A DNA stretch of 64,000 nt from Closterium sp. Naga37s-1. Its lineage: Eukaryota > Streptophyta > Zygnematophyceae > Desmidiales > Closteriaceae. The position numbers were made by a program, and so were the translations under genes. Positions 23,801-33,619 of this stretch are shown piece by piece. The notes below the pieces were generated by a model. The model was not told the origin of the DNA. It saw nothing but the letters and a program-made list of their open reading frames with translations, and ran no database searches. Location of the stretch: the NCBI GenBank assembly GCA_947471745.1, contig CANJKZ010000088.1:372001-436000 (forward strand), given 5' to 3'. Position 1 is the first letter of the stretch; each line of letters begins with the position of its first letter.

Positions 23801-24630
23801 TACGTACTTCAGGCACCCCAAAAATCATTGAATTTGGCGAAGGTCCATTAAAACACTGGAGTCTTATTTATGCATTGCTAAGGCAAGGAGGGTGTATTTC
23901 CTCACACACTATTGTCAAGCTGCACCGTGGTGCTCATTCATTGCTAGCTTGTGTTTCACATCACATCACATGCCATGGCATTCTCCTATATACATTTTTC
24001 TCCACCGTCCACCGCGCGATAGCCCCATTTAGCAGAATAGCAGCCACTCTGCTAGACGTCAACGAAACATAAATTATAAGCTTCCTGCATATCTCTTCCG
24101 CAAGAAAGGCGCGGGTGGCATCCACGTGTCACCGGACGATTGGCTCTGCCGGGAGCCCAGCTATTTGCTGTGAGAAATCAGATCCATCGTTTGAGTCCTT
24201 TGGGGAATCGAAGCTGACCACCTTGAATGGGATTCACATGAGCAGGAGGGAGCGTGAAAGGTGTTGAAATTCGCCTTGCAGGTCAGGTCTGCTTGCTGGA
24301 CGTGCTTGGGGTGGAGCCATCAGCATGTGTCAGAGTGAGAAGGAGAGATCAGGGGAGAGATGAGGGGAGGGAAGTCGGGAGAGTGACAGAAATGGCTCTT
24401 GGTGGATCATGGCATTCCCAGCAGTGTTTCTAATTGTGCCTTGACGACAAAAACTTTCAACCAATGCTGTTTAATGATCATAAACCTTGAAAGAAAAGTT
24501 TCCAGGCTACAGCCGCCAACACTTTCACACAATCAAGTACACCCGCCGTCGCCACACGCCCATCCCACCCACATCCCACACCACCCACACACTCATCCCA
24601 CCCAACACGTCCCACCCACCCACACGCCCA
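23801..24630. other. no gene recognised
   Basis: Mixed-composition DNA with no open frame longer than about 65 codons that looks real, and no repeat I recognise except a CCCACC/CACAC-rich stretch at 24540-24625. The latter may be intron of the SDR-like gene on the minus strand. Confidence 0.5.
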
Positions 24631-24636
24631 CCTCAA

Positions 24637-25721
24637 TGATGCGTCTGTGCTGCGGGGGCAGTGGCACTGCCAGCGCTGCTGCCACCATGGCTGCCAGATC
24701 CTCCCTTGACACACTGCCCCTCGTGGCGCTGGCCTGAAGGGTGGTGGGGGGAGACCTGATGAGACGAGACCATAGGGATTGGAAGAGGGGAGGAAGAACA
24801 GCCACCACCACTGCCACATTCTCCTCCTGACACTTAAATGCTTCACTGTGTCGCTCTGACCTGATCTACGGGGGGGGTGAGAGGAGAGCACTGCGGGATG
24901 AGTGGCACACAAGAGTTGCTGGATCTGCGTGCGTTATGGTGGGCAGCGGAGAGGAGAAGAGCGGACGTGAGGAGGAGAGGAAAAAAGGAGTGGGAAGGTG
25001 GGGAGCTGAGCCAAGAGAGAAACAAGTTTCCACCACCTTCCCCCCTCGCACCACCTCCCCCCCTCGCACCACCGTGCACCCAAAGCCCTGTCTCCGCGCC
25101 TCCCCGGCTGCCCCCCTCTCCCGGTCACCACCTGCTGCCACAGCAGCAGCGAGTGCTGCCTCCACCTCTGCCACTGCTGCTAGTGGCGAGGCAGACCAGA
25201 GCAGCCCCGCCAGACCTGAGGGGTGCGAGGAGGCCTCCAGCTGGTGTGAGGGAGGGCGGGGAGAGACGGGGAGAGTCGGGGGGAAACGGAGCGCAGGTGG
25301 AGAGATAGGAGTGATCAAACGACCAAGCTTATCGAAGAGGGTTGGGTGCTTCCTGAGTGGCATTATAGGCGCCTCTTTCCATTTCAGAGGCACGTACACA
25401 GCTTCAAGCAGTGTGCCTGGAATGGAATATTCAAAGCGACTCTTATGCCGACTAAAAACGGAGCCTTCTGTGTCCGAATGAACCCACTTGTACCAGTTGC
25501 ATAGCACATGTTGCTGCACGCTTTGCGCACCTGTCATACAAGCACCACATGCTTCTCCCACCCACCCACCCACCCACTTACGCAGCCACCAGCCACCAGC
25601 CACCAGCCAGCCAGCCACCAGCCACCAGCCACCAGCCACCAGCCACCACCTGCTCACCTGTGATACGAGCACCACGTGCTGCACCTTGCTGCCCTGCAGC
25701 AGCTGTGCCAGCAACGCCCAG
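24637..25721 (-). CDS. exon-like pieces of an atypical SDR (NAD(P)-binding Rossmann) gene
   Basis: Three minus-strand pieces in the right order resemble atypical short-chain dehydrogenases. First, 25721-25658 reads LLQGSKVQHVVLVSQ, like the strand-4/5 'gvkhfVlvSs' segment, flanked by CAG before it and CAG/GTGAGC after it. Second, about 25230-25070 ends in QGFGCTVVR, like 'gldyTivRpg'. Third, about 24835-24637 has RGSVSREDLAAMVAAAL and then RRIIEV, like the C-terminal 'isRadvA..va.aL' box. Plants have many such proteins in plastids. I cannot see the glycine-rich nucleotide-binding start, and the spaces between pieces are low-complexity. It may be a decayed gene or one with several introns. The assignment rests on these motifs only. 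Confidence 0.35.
25560..25650. repeat. CCACC / CCAGCCA microsatellite
   Basis: Short runs of cccacccacc followed by about ten ccaccag/ccagcca units, directly beside a putative splice donor of the SDR-like gene. It probably lies in an intron. Confidence 0.85.
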
Positions 25722-26215
25722 CTGATGGGAGCAGCAGTGGGACAGGGAGCGGTAGGGTCAGAGGGGATGGAAAGAGCGGAGAAACGTGAGGTGCGAGAAA
25801 CGCAAAAAAAATGCAGGAAAGAGAACACTGTGAGGATGCGGAGGGTGGGCGTATGAGGAAACGGAAGGAAGCGGGGATGCGGGCCCGAGTTTCAGAGGAA
25901 GGTGATGATTCGTGGGGAACGGTTGAGAAATTTGGGGCGGACATGGACGTTTGACAACTTTGGGGAAGAAGGGAACAAGGAGCCACTTTGGAAAATGAAC
26001 GCTGTTACAGGTGCTTGTGATGGTGAAAACGATCAATTGCACCCGTCAGCACCCACCAACACCCATTAGCACCCACCAGCGCCCAGCAAAGTGGGTAGGG
26101 GAGGGTGGGAGAGAATGAGGCACAGTATTGGCACATGGCGCTCACAGCACTTTCACTCACCCTTGTGCGTGCCAGGAAGAGCTGCAGCACCACCATCTTG
26201 GGGAGAGGAGTGTGA

Positions 26216-26335
26216 GGGGGGAGGGGAGGGAAGGGGAGGGAAGGGAAGGGGAGGGGAGGGAAGGGAAGGGGAAGGGAGGGAAGGGGAGGGGAGGGGAGGG
26301 GAGGGGAGGGGAGGGGAGGGGAGTGGGGTAGGGAG
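26216..26335 (+). repeat. purine tract with G-quadruplex potential
   Basis: About 120 bases almost purely of GGGGA and GGGAA blocks, with dozens of consecutive runs of three or four G. Confidence 0.9.
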
Positions 26336-26789
26336 AGTGGTAGGGTACGGACGGAGGAGTGAGAGGGGGGAAGAGAACGAGGCACAACACGGGCACAGGG
26401 CAGTCACAAGCATTCAAGAAGCAGAGAGGCTGATCGTGGTCGTGAGGGACGCTTATAGTTTACAAGGAAGGCGCGGGGAGACATGGAGGCGTTTTGAGTG
26501 GAGTGAGACAGCATTGACGAGGCAGGTGGAGAAGCAGTGATTGGACGAAAGGGCGCACACAAGAATGTTGGGGCACATGAAAGCGGAAATGGAAGAGAGC
26601 AAGTGGACGCTGGTGGAATGGAATGGTAACTCCACGTCATCTGGTATCTCCATCCCGCTGATTCAAGCAATCATTTCCCTCCCTGACCCCCCATCATCAC
26701 CTCATGCTCTCACGCCCCACCTCAAGGCCACACTGATGAGAGCATCGAAACGAAACCACCTAGATGCATCCTCCGAAGTCCATCACTCA

Positions 26790-26975
26790 ACTAAGAATCA
26801 CCTGAAGAGCCAAAGTCACCTGAGAATCACCTGAAGGAGAAACAGTCACCTGAGATCACCTGAAAGAGAAAAAGCCACCTGAGAATCACCTGGAAGAGAA
26901 ACAGTCACCTGAGAATCACCTGAAAGAGAAACAGTCACCTGAGAATCATCTGAAGAGCAGCACTCACCTGAGAAT
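26790..26975. repeat. minisatellite, cacctgaaagagaaacagt-type
   Basis: About six imperfect copies of a unit near 29-32 bases, each with a CACCTGA(A/G) core. Confidence 0.85.
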
Positions 26976-27034
26976 CACCCGGCCTGTGTCCGAGTCAGCA
27001 TCAGTCACCAGCACTACATCAGTGACCAATACTG

Positions 27035-27158
27035 AGCGGTCCCTTCACGGGGACCCTCCCCTGGGCAGAGAGCGGTCGTCTCGGAACTCGCGCGGACAAG
27101 GGGAATCCGACTGTTTAATTCAAACAAAGCATTGCGATGGTCACGACGGATGTTGACG

Positions 27159-27192
<34 letters not shown>

Positions 27193-27215
27193 AGTGAAGA
27201 GATTCAACCAAGCGT

Positions 27216-27249
<34 letters not shown>

Positions 27250-27273
27250 TGTAGCCAAATGCCTCGTCATTTT
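27035..27273 (+). rRNA. decayed fragment of 25S/28S rRNA
   Basis: From about 27085 the sequence follows the highly conserved large-subunit rRNA core: ggacaaggggaatccgac, then tgatttctgcccagtgct, then gtaaacggcgggagtaac and tagccaaatgcctcgtcat. The part from 27035 matches the more variable stretch just upstream. It lacks everything else of the 25S gene and differs at conserved positions (for example cttaatg for cttaagg, gaagagatt for gaagaaatt). So it is a pseudogene fragment, not part of a working rDNA unit. It ends about 30 bases past the position known as the R2 retrotransposon target site, where it meets a CCTCCC microsatellite. Confidence 0.88.
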
Positions 27274-27350
27274 CCCTCCCCCCCCCTCCTCCCCCTCCTC
27301 CCCCTCCTCCCCCTCCTCCCCCTCCTCCCCCTCCTACCCCTCCTCCACCT
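27274..27350. repeat. (CCTCCC)n-type microsatellite
   Basis: Pyrimidine-only block of cctccccctcct units directly abutting the 25S rRNA fragment. Confidence 0.92.
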
Positions 27351-27689
27351 CCACCTCGCCCCTTCGCCGTCTTCGTCCTCGTCTGTGCGGGAAGAAGGGG
27401 TTAAAGGTGTGTAGGGATGGGATGGAAGCGGGACGATGGTGAGTGAGTGGTGGTAGCACCACGTCTTCCTTGCCTCAACGACATGAGACAACTCATTATG
27501 CGCCACACGCACACAAGTTTTGAGCGTGCCAGCCATGCACAATTGACCTGCACCGCCCTGCTGTGTGTACTGGTTTTGTGTCCTCCAGAGGATTTCGCCA
27601 CTTCCTCGTCGTACCGTACCATGCATGCACCGGGCTTCCCAGTCATATCGTGCCTTCCCCTCCACCTCTCTCATGTCTTGTGATTTTGT

Positions 27690-27840
27690 TGCCCTGAGAG
27701 ATCAGTATGAACTCATGTTGGTGCCCTGAAAGTTCAAGATAGCCATAAAAAATTGCCCTGAAAATTCAGGGCATTCTTGAGAATTTCCAAAGTTGCCCTG
27801 AGGGCTCAGGATGCCCGAAATCCTAGCACAGGCCCTGGTG
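27690..27840. repeat. cluster of TTGCCCTGA repeats with a near-perfect palindrome
   Basis: Four to five copies of (t)tgccctga spaced 30-45 bases apart. At 27755-27772 the two arms GCCCTGAA and TTCAGGGC pair around two bases. Cause unknown; it may be the remains of a small inverted-repeat transposon. Nothing else was seen in 27350-27960. Confidence 0.55.
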
Positions 27841-27968
27841 TTAGGGGGTGCAATCTAATACTGAAACATAGCACCAGCACCTAGACCTAACACTTACTCA
27901 GAAACAGCAGAAACATCACCACCTACGGTAGTTATGGCTTTGCACTACGGTGCTTCTTCTGGTGCTAT

Positions 27969-29988
27969 CTAGTCATCATCGTCCCCTGCGACCCATTCCT
28001 CACACTCCTCTCCGTCATAGCGGCCGGCGCGCCACCACTCCTCATCATCATCGTTGAACACTCCCGCCTCCTCGCCTTCTTCAGGCGCGTTCCACTCCTC
28101 TTCCGCCGCCACCGCCGCCTCCGCCTCCTCCTTTGCGGCCACATCCTCCTCTGCCGCCTCCAGCTCCTCAACCGGCAAGGGGGCCTCGGCGTAGAAGGGG
28201 TTGACGACGAGCTCGTCGTCAACCAGCTCGTTAACGTCGTCAAGCACCTCCACCTCACCCTTGTCCCGCATGTGGGCAAGGATGAGGTGGTCCTCGCTGC
28301 CATCGTTGGGGGTGGAGATCCCACAGGTGACGAACACTTTCTTCACAAGATCCTATGGGACAGCTTCCCATGACTCGTCGATCCAGCGGAGAACCAAGTC
28401 CGCAGGCGGCTTTTTCAGGTTACTTGTGGGTAGGGAAGGGGTTTAGATTCAAGAGTGTGTACCTGCGGAGCATGTGCTGTCGCTAGAACGAAGTTGCTCA
28501 AACGGAACTCATGGCTCAACTCACCTGCGCGAGTGGTTTGGTTGATGCCATCTTCTTTGAACCATGTGCTGTAGCGGGAACGCACCCCGCACTTGAACGC
28601 GTCGTTAACTGACACGTCCAGAGGCTGCACAAGCGGTGTGCAGCCCCCTGGGATGACCGCCCTTCAAGTGGCCGCGGTAGGAGTCGAGCACCACCAATGC
28701 CTCCCTGCGGCGACCGGTGGTTTCCCGCAGGGGCTTCAGAAACTGCACCAGCACCTGGGTGATCCAGTCCTGCACCAGAGATTCGTACATCCACCCCTTG
28801 TCTTGTGCACAGACCACCACACCTGCCAAACACAACGCGAGAGTCATGTTAAGTTGTGACGCATGACAGGCAAGAGCACAATCTAAAACATAGATGTGGT
28901 TCACTCACTGGCAGGATTGGGCACTTTCGGGTCGGTGTTGCGCTTGAACACGACGTACAGAGGAAGTTTGAGCCCACCTGCCGTTACTGCCAGCATGACA
29001 GTAACACGCTCCTTCTTGTAGCCTGCACTGCGTATGTGAACCGTACGCGCACCCTTCATTTCGATCGTGCGCTCCGCCGGCATCTCCGGGAAGAGCGGAG
29101 TCTGGTCCGCGTTCACGATGAGGTCGAGTGGGTAGTCGCGCAGAGTGCACATCTGGCGCACAAACTCCCAAAACGCCTCCACCTTGGCCTTGCACTCTGC
29201 AAACAGAGCCACGGCACGCGTAAGATAAACGTCGTGGTCATAATCACAAGCACGATGATGATTTACTTACCGGCCGCCAACTTCTGCCCCATCTTCGTCT
29301 TCACCTGCCTTGCCAAGTGCCAGCGCGAGTGGAAACGTGTCGCCCAGCGGAACGAAGTGCGCCAGTTCACCGAGGGCATGCGGTGCTTCATGTACTTGGA
29401 GCTCCACTGCTGGAGCATGCGGACCGAAACGGCAAGGCCCTTCGCCCAGTGGTTAAGGAAGTGGCGGTAGACCGCCCGTTCCATGAACGGGTACTTCGCC
29501 TTGCGGCCAATTCCCATGAGGCGACGGCGGCAACTAGATGCGACCTCCAGTCGCTCCCTCATCTTCTTCCATTCACGGATCTGGCAGGGCTGCACCTTCG
29601 TGAGCTTCGCCAGGGCGCGATTCCCCAGGTCGGGCTGAGAATCTTGCATCTTCAACCAGTGCAGCTTCTCCTTCACCGTGATCGCGTTACGCACTTTCTT
29701 CGTCATGCGATGGCGATGGGATGGTGGCTGAGCATTCGCGTTGCGCTTCAGCTGACCCTGCGGGCGCTTACGCGACGGGAAAGTGGGGACAGCCACTCGA
29801 GGAAGGGGAGGGCGAGGAGCTTCGGAGCTACTGCTTGGTTCATTGCCGGCAGAAGCACTAACGGGAGGAGACGGCTGGGGCAAGACGGGGCGAGGCGACG
29901 TCCGTGCGCGTGCAGCAGCGGCAGACGGAGTGTTACATGGCCGCTGGCGCCTAATTACTGTACTGCTTGAATCGGGAGAGGAAGCCAT
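27969..29988 (-). CDS. pogo/Tigger (CENP-B-type) DDE transposase gene, probably inactive
   Basis: Role of the family: cut-and-paste transposition at TA; some copies have become host DNA-binding proteins. Exon 1 (29988-29271) has a Ser/Pro-rich start, a first helix-turn-helix around MTKKVRNAITVKEKLHWL and a CENP-B-type second one. Intron 1 (29270-29197, GTAAGT...TTTGCAG) joins in frame to exon 2 (29196-28919), which has NADQTP (first catalytic Asp) and VTVMLAVTAGG. Intron 2 (28918-28823) joins to exon 3 with VVLDSYRGH (second Asp) and, in another frame, CTPLVQPLDVSVN (third Asp). The frame change lies near 28650. A further intron is likely around 28420-28530. A TAG at 28353-28355 interrupts the last part, which ends in a long acidic tail rich in Glu, Ala and Asp. 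I found no terminal inverted repeats. Confidence 0.85.
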
Positions 29989-29999
29989 TCTACTCTACT

Positions 30000-30560
30000 G
30001 CAGATTGGTGTCACTCGCCATGGAAGAAATGCCTATAAACAAAGAAGCTAGAGTGTAGGACGGAGGCGCTCTCACAGCCTGCCGAGCTGTTTTCATCATC
30101 GTGCACTGGAACCGCTGTACGAGGAGAAGGTGAGACCCATTTGAGGCACAGGGACGTGACCAAACCAGTCAAGACGTGACTGGTACAGTGACAACACAGC
30201 ACCGTGCGCGATTCCGGCCTCAGTGGTTGCATGAACCCTCGCTGCGCAAGGCTGGCTCTGTTTTCCCCCTATCAGGTGCCAGAGTTGCCCACTGGAATTT
30301 GCCATGTGGCAGATTCGAGTGGGGGGTCACGTTATCCTCGTATAGTCGGTTTTGCGGCTCTGACCAACAATCTAACAGTGAAGCCACACCCCTGATTTTG
30401 TTTCACATCCTTTCTGCTTGAAAAAACATGTACCATATAATAAGACCCAGGTCTGATGTAGCATTTTCCTTTGAGAAGACCCCCCCCCCTTTTTTCCCTG
30501 TGGTTATCATAACACCCTAGGGTGTTATGTCTGGGAGAATACGGTATAAACATACACGGT
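30000..30560. other. transposase upstream region
   Basis: No gene recognised. Contains a C-run followed by a T-run (30480-30496) and the 20-base palindrome at 30509-30528. The 5' untranslated part and promoter of the transposase gene would lie here, but I see no clear TATA box. Confidence 0.4.
30509..30528. repeat. perfect 20-bp palindrome ATAACACCCTAGGGTGTTAT
   Basis: Both halves are exact reverse complements with no spacer. It lies at the edge of the inverted duplication (arm 2 ends about 30565). It may be a breakpoint or a terminal piece of a transposon. Confidence 0.9.
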
Positions 30561-31029
30561 ATGTATATATATAAATACTGGAGGTGTTGTAAACACATGA
30601 ACACATTCACAAGCACAGGAAAGGCATCACATCGCTGCTGCTACTGTACATTCTTTCCACAACAGGCCCCGACAAATGTAGAGACGTAGCGTGCCGATGG
30701 GAATGCCGGACACTGACCCCACACCTGCCAGACTGCTGTCTCCCACCTGGTATCTGCATTGTCCCATCAGTTGGTCATGTCGCCACCACATACGGTACTG
30801 CCCTGCAAGTGCTCATGCAGAACAGCTCTGAAGGAAAACCAGTTGCTCCCTACTGTGGTTTCACAGAGGCCAGTGGCAGCATCAGCCAGGTAGTAATGCC
30901 TGAAATAGAGAAACAGCACTGCAGCACAGCATCACCATGCCATTCACCATGCCATTCACCATGCCATTCAATCTCATCCTTCTGGTTTCAATCTGAAACT
31001 CTTGTGCCTTGGCACTCCTTCACACTCAC

Positions 31030-31257
31030 ATCACCTCATTTCATCTCACACTCCCATCGACTCATCCCATCTCACATTTCCATCGACTCATCCCATCTCA
31101 CACTCACATCGACTCATCCCATCTCACACTCACATCGACTCATCCCATCTCACACTCCCATCGACTCATCCCATCTCACACTCCCATCGACTCATCCCAT
31201 CTCACACTCCCATCGACTCATCCCATCTCACACTCCCATCGACTCATCCCACCCCAA
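31030..31257. repeat. minisatellite, 26-bp unit
   Basis: About eight copies of tcacactcccatcgactcatcccatc, very regular at the right end. Equivalent to the gatgggatga array of unit 1. Confidence 0.92.
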
Positions 31258-31969
31258 GTCATAACAGACTGCACGAAATCAATTTGAGCACAACCATCAG
31301 GCTGGCTGGATAAGGGGCTGACTGGAAAAGATGAAAACGGAGAATCGATGTGACACATGAGAATCGGAAGCTGGAAAGGAGTGGATTTGGAAAGTGGCAA
31401 AATGGGAAGTTGAAGGCGGGAATGAAGGCATTTAGAAACAAAATCTGGAAAGCTGATAATGCAAGAATGGCAACGGGAAGATGAATGTATATGCGATTGA
31501 CTCTGTAAGCTTCCCAAGGTCCATGGGGAATGGAGATGGGAGGATAACTCACCTCTGTCAGCCTCATACATAGCGCCCTTCCCCCTCCTGCTTGAACCCT
31601 CCCAAACCTTCCTTCCCTCTAACCACAACCTTTCAATCACTATCTCTATGGGAACATCACGAGCAGTCATGATATTGCGATGATGAAAGAGCAAGATCCC
31701 TCGTAGAAGATGTCTATGGGGGAATGGGAAGGAGCAAACAAACATATCATGCGCACATGGGTCACATCATGCATACAGAGCAAACAACATTTCCTCAGGC
31801 ATGGTTAGAATGCGAAAACAAGCGCAGGCAGCAGGAGTCTAGCAGAATGCATGCAGAAATGCCAAAACAATGACAGACGGAAACAAAAAGTGGGAGAATT
31901 GCATTGCAGAACGAGAATGAAGGAATAACAGTGGGAAGAGGGAGAACAACAGGAAAACAACAACTGGGA

Positions 31970-32140
31970 GAGTGGCAGTGGGATGATGAAAGTGGGAGAA
32001 TAGCAGTGGGATGATGATAGTGGGAGCATGGCAGTGGGATGATGAAAGTGGGAGAATAGCAGTGGGATGATGATAGTGGGAGCATGGCAGTGGGATAATG
32101 ATAGTAGGAGCATGGCAATGGGATGGTAATAGTGCGAACA
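31970..32140. repeat. minisatellite, about 28-bp agtgggatgatgatagtggg unit
   Basis: Six or so units alternating between two variants (ending agcatggc or agaatagc). The complement reads CCCACTGCCATGCTCCCAC. Confidence 0.9.
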
Positions 32141-32704
32141 TGGCAGTGAGAGTATAAGTCAAATATAAGGCACGGCCCGTTTATCTCTTCCCTCCCTCAC
32201 AATCTCAAAGCCACTGCTGATTCCATTTTGACAATTACTGTTAATTCACGTGGACATAATGATTCATACCGCATATATATCATCTTCTGTTGTCATCCCA
32301 TTCACTCATTCAAAGTCTTATCATTCTGTGATTGTGTTCAACTTGACCATTTCTGTCCATTATTGTCATTATGGTCCGCCTTTGACTCGTTCATCAAATT
32401 GCTCCATGCTCTGACCATTGCGCATCAGCATTGACCATGCTTGTTCCATCTGGGAATTGTGTATATTCCAATCAGACAGTACGAGTCCAATCTGAACATG
32501 AAACATGGTCAGCCTGCCTCAAGACTCTCTGTTTCGCACTCATTCCTCCATTCCATGATTCCCATTCACCCCCATCAATACCAGAGATTGAAAAGACGAT
32601 GCATATATTAATATTACTAGATTAGACATGGCTACTAAGTCTAAAGTGACACCCACACCATTCCATTCTCTCCATCCACCATTCATTCTCATCATTCCCA
32701 CAAC

Positions 32705-32723
32705 ATCCTGCCAGGCAGGATGG
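32705..32723 (-). ncRNA. conserved 3' hairpin of unit 2
   Basis: CATCCTGCC and GGCAGGATG pair perfectly over nine bases around a single base, about 60 bases after the stop codon of the gene at 32781-33617. Same place and flanks as the hairpins of units 1 and 3. Confidence 0.55.
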
Positions 32724-32780
32724 AAAAAAGGGGGTGTACCCCCACCACCATCATTCCACATCATCTCCACCAGCTTTGCC

Positions 32781-33617
32781 CTACTTGCCAGTGTGCCACT
32801 TATTCAAGACTATGCTTGACCAGGCTCTACTCACCCACCTCCTCATCCGCCTCGTCCCTCTAGCCTTCGCATTTGATGCCTTATTTGCTGTTGTACCTTC
32901 CTCTCTTACCTTTGCTGCAACATCCTTATCAGAACCTGGCTTTTGCCTTGACTTTACGTCAGAGTTCTTAGCCGCAGCTGCAGCAGTAGCAGCATTAATA
33001 GGGATTACAGCAGCTGATCCCTTCCTCGGGTTGGAAAGCCCAGCCTTTATTTCTGAGGTATGGCATTTGCTGCAGCTTTTTTTTACTGAATCTTTTCTGC
33101 TGGCTTTTACAGCAGGAGTTTGCAAAGATGCGCAGCTCGTGCTGTTTGCACTGCTGGAGCTGAAGGTGCAGACCATCACGCTCTTGTTGGTCTTGTTAAC
33201 ATCATTCTTACTGGCAGCAGTTTTTTCAATTATAATCCAGGGCGATTTCTTGCCTGTGGAAGCGAGAAACTCGTCCTTAGACACAAAGGACACGTTTCCT
33301 TCATTGTTGCAGATGCTTTCAGGGTTAAGATACCGTTGACGGAGTTCCAGCAGATCCAACTCGCTCATATATGAGAATTCGTCTTCCGAATCCTTAGAGA
33401 TTCGTGCCTTTTTCGCACTTGGAGCAGCAGCAGAAGCAGCAGCATCAGGCGTGAATCACTTGCGCGCTGCATCGCTCCAGCTGGGAGAGGCTGAAGCGGA
33501 GGCAGCAGGAAGGTAGTGGCTTTTCAGTCCTGCTGGAACGGATCCGTGGTCCTCTTCCCAGTAGAAGAGGTCATCGGGGTCAGCCTTGCTGCAGGCAGCG
33601 AGGGTTTTCACGGTCAT
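32781..33617 (-). CDS. unknown Ala/Ser/Lys-rich protein of gene-bearing unit 2
   Basis: Start chosen at the ATG giving MTVKTLAACSKADPDD, because the frame stays open from there except for one TGA (33456-33458). That TGA could be removed by a very short intron or may make this a pseudogene. From MSELDLLELRQRYL onward (33368) the frame is clean for 195 codons. Features: an acidic aromatic patch (DDLFYWEED), a second acidic patch (SEDEFSYMSELD), a Ser/Cys-rich middle (TFSSSSANS), a C-K-C pair (SCSKCHTSE), an Ala-run, and a basic Trp-containing C-terminus (RRMRRWVSRAW). No signal peptide or membrane segment. A decayed relative lies at 19556-20057. Function unknown; I do not recognise a domain. 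Confidence 0.55.
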
Positions 33618-33619
33618 CA

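Larger units (their letters stand above)
25850..27030. other. gene-poor stretch with simple repeats
   Basis: Holds a purine block, a (ggggaggga)n-type tract at about 26216-26335 (strongly G-rich on the plus strand). It also holds a roughly 30-bp minisatellite at about 26790-26975 with units built on cacctgaaagagaaacagt. Open frames across the purine tract are by-products. I recognise no gene. Confidence 0.6.
30565..33617 (-). repeat. gene-bearing unit 2, arm 2 of the large inverted duplication
   Basis: Reverse-complement partner of 19555-23800. From high to low coordinate: gene (33617-32781), hairpin (32723-32705), AT-richer stretch, CCCACTGCC-type minisatellite (about 32140-31970), spacer, 26-bp minisatellite (31257-31030) and conserved tail (about 30960-30570). 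Confidence 0.8.

Noticed and set aside
27035-27350. R2 retrotransposon insertion in rDNA
   Set aside because: No R2 coding sequence is present next to the rRNA fragment; only a microsatellite follows.
27690-30560. Terminal inverted repeats of a pogo transposon around the transposase gene
   Set aside because: I compared both flanks by eye and found no convincing CAGT-type terminal pair or TA duplication.
31030-31257. Possible CRISPR array
   Set aside because: Units are head-to-tail without unique spacers and the context is eukaryotic; it is a minisatellite. The same applies to 57630-57800 and 59812-59885.
33456-33458. TGA read as selenocysteine in the unit-2 gene
   Set aside because: No selenoprotein-like context and no SECIS-type structure recognised downstream; decay or a short intron is simpler.
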